DNA of 64,000 bases from Dokdonella sp. (lineage in GTDB: Bacteria; Pseudomonadota; Gammaproteobacteria; Xanthomonadales; Rhodanobacteraceae): NCBI GenBank assembly GCA_024707225.1, contig JANQAE010000004.1, positions 620,001 through 684,000 of the forward strand. Direction: 5' to 3'. Of the stretch, positions 1 through 9,279 are shown piece by piece. A program made the position numbers and the translations under genes. Below the pieces are notes generated by a model. That model had not been told where the DNA came from. It worked only from the letters and a program-made list of their open reading frames with translations, and searched no databases. The first letter of the stretch is position 1; each line of letters opens with the position of its first letter.

Positions 1-612
1 GCCGAGCGTGGTGCCGGTGAAGCCGGGCGGCGCCACGCCGACGACCGTCAGCGGTACGCCGTTGACGCGCAGCGTCCGGCCGATCACGTCGGCCTTGCCG
101 CCGAGACGGTTCTGCCAGTAGCCGTAGCCGAGCACGGCCGACTCGGCGACGCCGGGCGTCGCGTCGTCGCGCTCGTTAAGCAGGCGGCCGAGCGCCGGCT
201 GCACGCCGAGCACGCCGAAGTAGCTGCCCGAGACCAGCAGGCCGCTGGCGCTGGCGGTGTCACCGTCGAGCGCGAGGTTGACGTCGATCGAGCGGTGCGC
301 GGCGATGCGGCCGAAGCCGTCCTGGCGCTGCTCGAGGTCGCGGAACATCGGATAGCTGAAGACCGCGTCGCCGGAGCCGGCGTTGTTGCTGCTGGTCCAG
401 CCGTTGCGCTCCCGCGCCCACGACAAGTTGACCAGCTGCTGCGGCGCCGTCACCGGCAACGGCTCGAGCAGCCACTGCTGCGCGAGCGAGTAGATCGCGG
501 TATTGGCGCCGATGCCGAGCGCGAGCGTCGCGACGGCGACCAGTGCGAACAGCGGCCGGCTCAGCAGGCTGCGCAGCGCCTGGCGAAGATCCCGCATCAC
601 GCCCTCGAGCAT
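1..612 (-). CDS. ADOP-family ABC transporter permease (3' part outside window)
   Basis: The reading frame runs off the left edge, so the ORF track does not list it. The N-terminus reads MLEGVMRDLRQALRSLLSRP, followed by a first membrane helix (LVAVATLALGIGANTAIYSL) and a MacB_PCD-type periplasmic domain ending at the edge near GVAPPGFTGTTLG. This is the start of a duplicated FtsX/MacB-type permease, as in gene 656-3058, which begins with the same LALGIGA helix. A GGGAG ribosome site lies about 8 bases upstream of ATG 612; an internal ATG at 597 is an alternative. It is the last visible gene of a minus-strand efflux operon, 43 bases after the upstream permease. Inferred role: inner-membrane part of a MacB-like export system; substrate unknown. 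Confidence 0.88.
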   Translation of the reverse strand, partial: MLEGVMRDLRQALRSLLSRPLFALVAVATLALGIGANTAIYSLAQQWLLEPLPVTAPQQLVNLSWARERNGWTSSNNAGSGDAVFSYPMFRDLEQRQDGFGRIAAHRSIDVNLALDGDTASASGLLVSGSYFGVLGVQPALGRLLNERDDATPGVAESAVLGYGYWQNRLGGKADVIGRTLRVNGVPLTVVGVAPPGFTGTTLG

Positions 613-655
613 CGGACGCTCCCGCTGGCCTCGTGTGGAAACAGCGCCGCGCCGC

Positions 656-3058
656 TCATCGCAGCGCCGAGCCGGGGTGGGTGGCGGCCGCGCGCAGCGC
701 CGGCAGCAGCGCGGCCAGCACGGCGACACCGAGCACGATCGCCGCATTGGTCACGAAGACCAGCGGATCGAACGCGCTGACGCCGAACAGCAGACTCTGC
801 AGCAGGCGCGCGCCGGCCAGCGCCGCGATCAGGCCGATCGCGGCGCCGAGCAGCGCGATGCGCAGGCCTTCGCCGACGATCAGGCCGACCACGCCGCGCG
901 GACGGCTGCCGACCGCCAGACGCACCGCGATCTCGCGCGAGCGCTGGCCGACCGAGTAGGCGATCACGCCGTAGACGCCGAGGCCGGCCAGCAGCAGTGC
1001 CAGCGACGAGAAGCCGCCGAGCATCGAACTGGTCAACCGGCGCGGCGCGGCCGCATGGCCGACGACCGCCTCGAGCGTCGTGTAGTCGCCGCTGGCGAGC
1101 GTCGGATCGAACTCGCGCAGTGCCGCGCGCACCGCCGGCACCAGTGCGTCGGCCGCGCCGCTGCTGCGCACCAGCAGCTCGACCGAACCGTAGTCGGCGT
1201 TCTGGCGCAGATCGAAGTACATCTCCGGCGTCGGCGCCTCCTCGATCGCGCGCGGCACGTCGCCGACGACGCCGATCACGGTGCCGTAACTGCTGCCGTC
1301 GCGCGCGCCCATCAGGCGCTGGCCGAGCGGATCGCGGTCCGGCCAGAGCTGGCGCGCCATCGTCTCGCTGATGATGACCGACTTGGCCGCATCGGCGCCG
1401 TCTCGCGCATCGAAGTAGCGGCCGGCGCGCAGCGGCACGCCGAGCGTCTCCAGATAGCGGCGGTCGACCAGGCGTGGCGAGGCGGTCGGATAGCGGCCGC
1501 GCTCGTAGGTCACGCCCTCGGCGCCGGCGCCCCAGCTGCGGTTGCGGCCGAGCGGCAGCGTGTCGGACAGGCCGGCGGCGGCGACGCCCGGCACCGCCAG
1601 CACGCGCTCGACCAGACGCTCGTAGTAGGCGGCGCGCTCGGCGTCGGTCTCGAAGCTGCGCACCGCGTCGACGCGCCAGGCGATCGCGTGCTGCGGCCGG
1701 AAGCCGAGCTCGACGTTCATGACCGCGACGAAGCTGCGGATCAGCAGGCTCGCACCGGTCAACAGCAGACAGGCCAGCGCGACCTGCGCCACGACCAGGC
1801 CGCGCCGCGTGCGCGCGGCGGCCGGGCCGAGGTCGCCGGAGCCGCCGCCGGCGCGCAGCGCCGTCTGCGTATCGCCGCGCCACAGCGCCAGGGCCGGCCA
1901 GGCACCGCACAGCACGCCGGCGAAGCAGGCCGCCGCGAACGCGAAGCCGAGCGCCGGCAGGTCGATGCGCGCGGTATCGAGCAGCGGGATCGAGAACGTG
2001 CGCAGGCCCGACAGCGCCTGCGTCGCCAACGCCGCGACGGCGACGCCGAGCGTGCCGCCGGCGAACGCCAGCAGCACGCTCTCGGTCAGCGTCTGGCCGA
2101 TCAGATGCAGCGGCCGCGCACCGAGCGCGACGCGCACCGCGGTCTCCTTGCGGCGCGCCTGCGCGCGCGTCAGCAGCAGGTTGGACAGGTTCGCGCAGGC
2201 GATCAGCAGCAGGCAGACCACCGCGCCGAACAGGATCAGGAACGCCGCGCGGAACGGACCGCGCACGTAGGTCTCCAAGTCCTTCACGGCCGCGCCGATG
2301 CGACCGCGATCGGGAAACTCGGCGCGCAGCCGGGCGTTGATCGTGTCCAGGTCGGTCTGGGCCGAAGCCGGCGTCGCACCGGCGGCCAGCCGGCCGACCG
2401 CGAACAGCGTATTGCCCCAGCTCTGCGTCTCCTCGGTCAGCGGAAACGGCGTCAGCAGATCGATCTGGCTGCCCGGCGCGAACACCGAGCCGAAATCGAA
2501 GCGGGCCGGCAGCACGCCGACGATCGTGGCCGGCTTGCCGTTGATCTCGAGCGTGCGGCCGACGATCGCCGGATCGGCGCCGTAGCGCTGCCGCCAGAAG
2601 CGGTCACTGATCAGCGCGGTCGGCGCCTCCGCGTTGGCCTCGGCCTCGACGAAGTTGCGGCCCAGCTGCGGGCGCACGCCGAGCACGTCGAGGAAGTTCT
2701 GCGTGACCGGCACCGCGCGCACACGTTCGGGGCCGTCCGGACCGGCCAGCGTGTACTGCTGGTAGTCGAAGAAGCCGAAATAGCCGCCGACCGCCTCCAG
2801 CGCGCGGCTGTCGCGCTGCCAGGCGCGCAGCGTCTCGACCTGCATCGTGCGCGCCGACAGGCCCGAATCGGTGCCGCCGCCCTCGACGAAGACCAGGCGT
2901 TCCGGCGCCTGCACCGGCAGCGGCTTGAGCAGCACCGCGTTGAGGATGCCGAACATCGCCGCGCAGGCGCCGATGCCGAGCGCGAGCGTGAGCACCGCCA
3001 CGACCGTGAAGCCGGGCGTGCGGATCAACTGGCGGATCGCGAATCGCAAGGTGTTCAT
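656..3058 (-). CDS. ADOP-family ABC transporter permease (MacB/FtsX-like)
   Basis: 800 residues from ATG 3058 (MNTLRFAIRQLIRTPGF); the ORF-track start 24 codons upstream is unlikely because those codons overlap the preceding ATPase tail. Order: N-terminal helix (LTLALGIGACAAMFGIL), MacB_PCD periplasmic domain (about 50-240), FtsX block (about 285-400, with the GALVCLLLIACANLSNLLLTR-like helix), second helix (about 430-460), second PCD domain and second FtsX block (about 690-790, SREIAVRLAVGSRP). This duplicated architecture defines the ADOP permeases, relatives of MacB, which export peptides, macrolides or lipids mechanically together with an ATPase and a periplasmic adaptor. Those two partners are encoded immediately upstream. 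Substrate not predictable. Confidence 0.9.
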   Translation of the reverse strand: MNTLRFAIRQLIRTPGFTVVAVLTLALGIGACAAMFGILNAVLLKPLPVQAPERLVFVEGGGTDSGLSARTMQVETLRAWQRDSRALEAVGGYFGFFDYQQYTLAGPDGPERVRAVPVTQNFLDVLGVRPQLGRNFVEAEANAEAPTALISDRFWRQRYGADPAIVGRTLEINGKPATIVGVLPARFDFGSVFAPGSQIDLLTPFPLTEETQSWGNTLFAVGRLAAGATPASAQTDLDTINARLRAEFPDRGRIGAAVKDLETYVRGPFRAAFLILFGAVVCLLLIACANLSNLLLTRAQARRKETAVRVALGARPLHLIGQTLTESVLLAFAGGTLGVAVAALATQALSGLRTFSIPLLDTARIDLPALGFAFAAACFAGVLCGAWPALALWRGDTQTALRAGGGSGDLGPAAARTRRGLVVAQVALACLLLTGASLLIRSFVAVMNVELGFRPQHAIAWRVDAVRSFETDAERAAYYERLVERVLAVPGVAAAGLSDTLPLGRNRSWGAGAEGVTYERGRYPTASPRLVDRRYLETLGVPLRAGRYFDARDGADAAKSVIISETMARQLWPDRDPLGQRLMGARDGSSYGTVIGVVGDVPRAIEEAPTPEMYFDLRQNADYGSVELLVRSSGAADALVPAVRAALREFDPTLASGDYTTLEAVVGHAAAPRRLTSSMLGGFSSLALLLAGLGVYGVIAYSVGQRSREIAVRLAVGSRPRGVVGLIVGEGLRIALLGAAIGLIAALAGARLLQSLLFGVSAFDPLVFVTNAAIVLGVAVLAALLPALRAAATHPGSALR

Positions 3059-3084
3059 GACGGGCGCTCGGGAGAAGGCGCGGC

Positions 3085-3866
<782 letters not shown>

Positions 3867-3933
3867 GTTTCCGGTCTCGGGTTGGGAGCCGGCGCGGCGA
3901 CCGGCGGCGAAAGGTGGAATGCGGGTACGGGCG

Positions 3934-5186
3934 TCACTTCAGGCGGATGCGGTCGTGCTGGTCGTAGGCGCTGGTGTCGGAGAGGACGACGCGGTCGCCG
4001 ACGGCCAGGCCCTGCTGCACCTCAATCAGGTTGACCGAGGCCTTGCCGAGCCGCACCGGCACGCGCTCGGCGATGCCCGAAGCCGGATCGATGCGGAACA
4101 GGCGCACTTCCGAATCGGGCTGGCCATAGGCCGGCCGGCCGACATAGAGCACGTCGGGCAGGCGCTCGATCTCGATCGTGCCGTCGACCGACAGGTCCGG
4201 GCGCGCGCCCGGCGGCAGAGCGCCGGTCAGCTCGACGTCGACCTGGACCGTGCCGTTCTGCACGGCCGGATCGACGCGCAGCACCTTGCCCGGCACGATG
4301 CCGTTGCGCGTGTCCACGCGCACCGGCTGGTTCAGCACGATGTCCTTGGCCTGCGTCTCGGCGATGCGCAGCTCGGCCATCAGCTCGCCCGGCCGCGCCA
4401 CGCGCGCCAGGTTGGCGCCGGCGGCGACCTGCTGGCCTTCCTCGACCGGCACCTGCTGCAGCACGCCGGCGATGCCGGCACGCACCTGCAAGGCATCGGC
4501 CTGGCGCTGGCGCAGATCGCGCGTGGCGGCCAGCTGGTCCAGGCGCGCCTGGTCGGCGGCGATCTGCGCGCGCATGTTCTGCGTGAACTGATCGATGCGC
4601 TCGTGCTCGATCCCTAAGCGCGTCTTGAGCTGACCGGCCGACAGCGCGCTGCGCTTGGACTGGATGCCCGGAATGATGCCCTTGCCGGTCAGCGTCGCCT
4701 CGGCCTCGGCGAGCAGACGCGCCGACTCGTACTCGGCCTCGACCTGGGCCAGGCTGGCCTTCTGGTCGAGCAGGGTCGACTGCAGCGTCGCGCGGCGCAC
4801 CGCCAGATCGGCCTCGGCCGCGGTCACCGCCGACTTGGCAGCCAGCAGCTGATCGTCGACCTCGGGGTTGTTGAGCTCGAGGATCACGGTATCGGGCTGC
4901 ACGGCGGCGCCCGGCTTGACGACGATGCGCTCGACGCGCGCCGAGGTCTCCGCGGCGATCCAGCGGATCTCCTTGGGCACCAGGGTGCCGGGGCCGCGCA
5001 CCTCGCGCAGCAGCTCGCCGCGCTTGACGGTGTCGACCAGGACGCTGGAGCGCTCGACGCCGGCGACGGCCGGCCCGAGGCTGGCGATGCCGACGCCGGC
5101 GCGGTGACGAGAGCGAGGACGATGCCGCCGATCAGCATCTGACGGCGGCGCTTCTTGAGTTTGAGTTCGGGGCGTGCGATGTCCAT
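3934..5186 (-). CDS. Periplasmic adaptor (HlyD/MacA-type membrane fusion protein), frameshifted
   Basis: Membrane-fusion protein of the same operon. The authentic N-terminus is MDIARPELKLKKRRRQMLIG plus a membrane anchor (IGGIVLALVTA), read in one frame from ATG 5186; the rest (VERSSVLVDTVKRGELLREV to the end DQHDRIRLK) is in another. Restoring one base at about 5100, so that the minus strand reads ACCGCGGCCGGCGTC, joins them into 417 residues. Visible parts: barrel-lipoyl half with AAETSARVERIVVKPGAAV, a long coiled coil (about 100-220, alanine and leucine rich), second lipoyl half (AGIAGVLQQVPVEEGQQVAAG) and beta-barrel. Together with the ATPase and two permeases this makes a MacAB-like exporter without its own TolC in view. 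The 67-base gap to the ATPase suggests co-transcription. Confidence 0.87.
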
Positions 5187-5569
5187 GCACGGGTTACAGC
5201 AGGACCCGTGCCAGCCGGCGAATCGATCGCAATCCATTGATTCTTATTGCCGTGTACGGCAATCCGGACCGACGGTGTCCGGCAGCGGACGGCAGCGGCG
5301 ACGAAACCGTTCAGTGGCCGGAGGCGCCCCAGGCGCGGGGCTTGCGGCCACCGTGCGCGGGTGCACGACGGCTCGATGCACGGCCGGCCGAGGTCGCCGC
5401 GGGGTCGCGATCCGCCGCAGGCCGCCGGCCGTGGCCCGGGCGTCCCGGCGCGGCGGCCCCGCACGGCCGGCCCGATCGTGAACGGCGATGACCGGCGATG
5501 TCTGCGCGGCGAGGCGTTCGGCGTATCCCCAGGCAAGAGGCGCAATCGCGCGCGCCGTGAGCATCCGTC
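5187..5569. other. Divergent intergenic region, efflux operon / metalloprotease
   Basis: No gene with convincing codon use. It should hold promoters for the leftward efflux operon and the rightward gene at 5570. The stretch 5231-5262 is the only AT-richer part and contains a perfect inverted repeat (separate entry). Confidence 0.5.
5247..5262. promoter_or_regulatory. Perfect palindrome upstream of efflux operon
   Basis: TTGCCGTGTACGGCAA: 7-base arms with a 2-base centre, about 60 bases upstream of the adaptor ATG, where an operator or promoter element of the leftward operon would be expected. No regulator gene is adjacent, so the binding protein is unknown. Confidence 0.35.
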
Positions 5570-6902
5570 ATGCCCGATCACCCTGCCCGCCGCCCGCGCC
5601 TCTTCAGCCGGCGCGTCCGGACGCTCGTCCTGCTCGCGTCGATCGCCTGCGCGATGCCGGCCGGCGCCACCCTGGTCGTCGGCAGCGACACGCTGCGCGG
5701 CACGCCGTACACGACCTATCGCGAGCCCGGCCATGACGGCTGGCGTTTCTCGTGCCAGAGCCCCTGCCCGATCCCGCTGGCGACGCTGCAGGCGGCCGCC
5801 GACGGCTTCCTCGCGGCCAAGGCGCAGCTGGCGAACCTGGCCGGCATCGACACGGTGCCGTCGCTGGCGCCGGTCGACATCTTCTTCGAGGGCAATTCGA
5901 TCTGCCCGGCGCTGCCCGGTGCGGCCGGTTATGCGTCGACCTACCAGCCGTACGGCAGCGGCGCCGGCCAGCCGGTGCGCGCCTATGCCTGCCTGTTCCT
6001 GTGGGATCGCCAGCAGGCCGGCGAGATCGACTACTTCACGCCGACCTCGGCCGGCCTGGCCAGCTCGCAGACGCTGATCGTCCACGAGTACGCGCACAGT
6101 CTGTTCTTCACGCGTCACCGCTACTCGTACGAGGACTTCGTGCGCTACTGGTCCTACGTCATCAGCGGCACCGTGCCGCTGCCGCAGGGCGCCTGCAGCG
6201 AATCGCTGATCACCTACATGGCGCCGATGATCCCGGCGCTGTGCCGCCAGTACGGCGCCGGCGACGCCGACTTCCGCTACGCGATGCAGCGTATCGACAC
6301 GCTCTACCAGGGCGGCCTCGGCTATCACGGGCCGTCCACCAGCGTCGCACAGCTGCGCGAGTCGTTCGATCTGCGCTTCGGTGCCGACACGCGCGCCCTG
6401 TTCCTCGACCTCGGCTACCGGCCGCAGGAGGTCGGCACCACGTACGCGCCGATGTCGACCGGTACCAGCCCGCCGCTGTACGTGTATGACCTGACGATGC
6501 CCGATGACGTCTTCTCGCTGACCGGCGTGGGCTCGCTGCCGACGCCGGTCAAGCTCGAGCAGCCCGGCTGCCTGCCGGCCGCGCCGTTCCTCGACTTCTC
6601 GCTCGCGTTCGACCTGGTCCATCCGGACCATCGCGAGAACGCGCCGCTGCCCGATCCGGCCTTCGCCGGTGCGCTGACGGTCGCCTATTCGTTCGGCGGC
6701 CGCACACCGCCGCCGGGTGTCCGGCCCGAGCGCTACCGATTCTTCCGCGCGACGCGCGCGCTGCGGCCAGGCCGGCATCGGCTGGCAGGAATATCCGGCC
6801 TCGATCGACCTGGAGACCGGCTACGTCGTCGCGACGATCGCCCTGGGCGGAACCTATGCGCTGATGCAGCCGGACGTGATCGCGCGCAGGGGATTCGACT
6901 GA
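5570..6902 (+). CDS. Secreted HExxH (HEYAH) putative zinc metallopeptidase, frameshifted near 3' end
   Basis: Starts MPDHPARRPRLFSRRV followed by a signal peptide (TLVLLASIACAMPAGA). The centre has VHEYAHSLFF, an HExxH zinc-binding motif, followed by FTRHRYSYEDF. No family I can name. Codons change frame near 6755: the first frame degenerates (RALRPGRHRL), whereas the next frame carries sensible sequence (CGQAGIGWQEYPASIDLETG) and stops at 6902. Removing one base in GACGCGCGCG repairs it to about 443 residues. The repaired C-terminus reads MQPDVIARRGFD, possibly a degenerate version of the FxDGFE tail on other secreted proteins here. Role inferred: extracellular or periplasmic peptidase; activity untested, and the third zinc ligand is not obvious. 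Confidence 0.75.
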
Positions 6903-7025
6903 TGCCAGACAGCGCCCGATCGGTCGAAGCCCTCGAGACCGGTCCGGAGTGGCCGCCGGCGAAAGGACGTCAGGGGCGCGTTGAGATTCCTGGCTCTTCC
7001 ATCGATCGACCGGTTCGGCCCTGAC

Positions 7026-7709
7026 TCAAAATTCCAGATCCAGCGCCGCGCAGAGGTAGTCGTTCATCGGCGCGATGCGGCGGAAGATGTCGGCCAGCGT
7101 CGGCAGCAGCTCGTCCGAGCAGGCCACGGCCTGCGTGAAGCCGGTGCCGGCGGCGAAGTTCTTGCGCTTCAGGTCCTCGATCAGCTCGTGCGCGGGATCG
7201 AAGCCGCGCGGCGGCCGCGTCAGGCTCTCGCCCCAGAACGTGAAGCGCTCGGCGAACGCGCGCGAGCGTGTCGCCTTCTTCCAGGTCGCTGGGTTGTCGG
7301 CGAGGAATTCGCGCAGCTTCTTCAGCGTCGGCGGCTCCGGATGCCAGATGCCGCCGCCGGCGAAGCAGTCGCCGGGCTGGATGTGCAGATAGAACGAGGG
7401 CGCCGGCACCTGGCGCGCGCGTTCGTGCGCGACGCGCGCGCCGGACCAGGTCTTGTACGGCGTCTTGTCGTTGGCGAAACGCGTATCGCGATGGATGCGG
7501 AACAGCGAGCCGCCCTGCTTGCGCGGATCGGCGACGAAATGCGGGCTGATCTTCGCCATCGGCGCCTGCAGATCGGCGATCAGCTGCAGGAACGGCTCGC
7601 GCACGTGCGCCTCGTACTCGGCCTTGTGCTCGGCGAACCACGGACGCGAATTGTTCGCGGCCAGATCGCGGAAGAAGCGGAACGTGGCAGGCGTGAAATA
7701 GCGGGACAT
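7026..7709 (-). CDS. DUF2461 domain-containing protein
   Basis: 227 residues starting MSRYFTPATFRFFRDLAANN. The sequence matches the DUF2461 (TIGR02453) pattern throughout: NNSRPWFAEHKAEYEAHVREPF near the N-terminus, FRIHRDTRFANDKTPYKTW in the middle, FYLHIQPGDCFAGGGIWHPE and a C-terminal DEL..T/FRRIAPMNDYLC. Length is typical for the family (about 220). The molecular function is not established; the protein is cytoplasmic with no signal or membrane segment. It is monocistronic, convergent with the HEYAH protein gene. Confidence 0.93.
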   Translation of the reverse strand: MSRYFTPATFRFFRDLAANNSRPWFAEHKAEYEAHVREPFLQLIADLQAPMAKISPHFVADPRKQGGSLFRIHRDTRFANDKTPYKTWSGARVAHERARQVPAPSFYLHIQPGDCFAGGGIWHPEPPTLKKLREFLADNPATWKKATRSRAFAERFTFWGESLTRPPRGFDPAHELIEDLKRKNFAAGTGFTQAVACSDELLPTLADIFRRIAPMNDYLCAALDLEF

Positions 7710-8159
7710 GGATCAGCGGCGCTCGGCGGGGACCGGGCATCATACCGGTCAGCCGATCGCCGATCCGAAGAGCCCACGCCGCACCGCTGGGCGAGATTGG
7801 ATCGGTCGGGTTTGGGCGGATCGCCCCGGGTCGATCCGCGAAAGCCTCGGGCCGCGATCCTCTCGATCCGCTCGACTGCCTTGCCGGGACGATGCCCAGA
7901 ACGTGAGCGTCGCTGTCGTTGCATGGTGTTTCGCTTGGCATGGCCGCGGAGACGAAGCAGTCCAAGGCTGATCCCCGCGCCGCTCGACGAAGCCGGAGCG
8001 GGCCTCTTCGCAGCGTCATCTGCACACCGCGGCGGATCGACCGGCGCAGCGTGCTCGGACCCGGTCGTACAGCGCGAGACACCGACGACGCAGCGCGCGA
8101 TGCGACCGATCGGGACGGCCGCGCATCCCTATCGGCAACATCCACGAATCCTTCGCACC
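7710..8159. other. Intergenic region, no gene seen
   Basis: 450 bases between divergent genes. ORFs here are antisense or out-of-frame extensions of neighbours with mixed codon use. No hairpin, tRNA or repeat stood out. Confidence 0.5.
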
Positions 8160-9204
8160 ATGACACCTCATCCCGCTGCCCTGCTCGGCCTGCTGATCGC
8201 CGCCGCGCAACCTGCCTGCCCGTCCCTGCCCTCGCTCGGCACCCTGGTCTGCATCGAGGACATCACCGGTTTCGTCTACGCCCGCGACGAGGCATCCGCC
8301 CGCACGATGGCCAAGGATGCGCACGCCGCGCGCGAGATCTATCGCGCGCACTTCGGACGATGGCCGCCGCGCGGCGCGATCGTCAGCGCCGGTACGCAGG
8401 TCTCGGTCGGTGCGGCCGAGCGCGCCACCTTGCGTGCGGCCGGCGCGCAGTGGGTGTTGCCGTGGATCGACGCCGCCGATCGCAACCGCGTGCTGGAACC
8501 GAAGATCCGCGCCGGTATCGAGCAGCAGATGCCGAACCTGTCTCCCGACGCGGTCGACGCCGCCGGTCAAGCGCGCGCTCGCGTCGATCGACGGCGAGGG
8601 CGGCGGTGGCGACACCTCGATGCGCTCGGCGATGCAGCACGAGCTGGGCCATCTGTGGATGATCGCCGATCGCTGGCCGCGCTTCGGCGACGAGGAGGCG
8701 GCCGGCCGCGCCGGCCGGCACTACGGCGGGCCGGCGGCGGACTGGTTCGACGAGACGGCCGCGGTCCTGATGGAAGATGCGGCGATGACCACGGGCCGGC
8801 GCGCACTGTTCGGCGCGATCCGCCGCGGCGAGCACCCCGGCGAACAGGTGGCCGCGATCGCCGACTTCGTCACGATGGAACATCCGGCGGTCGCGCATGT
8901 GCGGGCCCGTCCGGATCCCAAGCCCGGCGCCAGCGTGATGGTCGTCACCGGCGAGGAGGCGCGGCGCGTGGCCGCCGGCGCCAAGGCGTTCTACGCGCAG
9001 GCGCGCGTGTTCGCGGACTATCTGATCGAGCGCAGCGGCCGCCCCGACGTGTTCGCGGCGATTGCCGATGCGGCAGCCGAGGGCCGGGATTTCGCGAGCT
9101 GGCTCGCGCGCAACGGGGCCGAGTACGGCCTGCCGACGACGCTGCCGGCGCTGGAGCTGGACTGGCAGGGCTGGATCGCGCCGGCCTATCCACCGGCCGT
9201 GTGA
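8160..9204 (+). CDS. Secreted HExxH (HELGH) putative zinc metallopeptidase, frameshifted
   Basis: Starts MTPHPAALLGLLIAAAQPAC, a signal peptide, then residues typical of a compact secreted domain (GTLVCIEDITGFVYARDEAS). After VDAAG, near 8561, the frame changes; the continuation is VKRALASIDGEGGGG then AMQHELGHLWMIADRW, an HExxH zinc motif followed by an acidic stretch (FGDEEAAGR) that may provide a third ligand, and DWFDETAAVLMEDAA. Dropping one base around GACGCCGCCGG gives about 347 residues ending IAPAYPPAV. Unlike several neighbours it has no FxDGFE tail. Similar in size and context to the HEYAH protein but not clearly homologous. Family unknown; peptidase role inferred from the motif and export signal. 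Confidence 0.75.
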
Positions 9205-9279
9205 CGCGCCGCGGCACGGCGGCCGCGCGACCGCCCGAGTTGACAGGCGCTTCACGCCGACCGCATAAACCGGCCGGTC

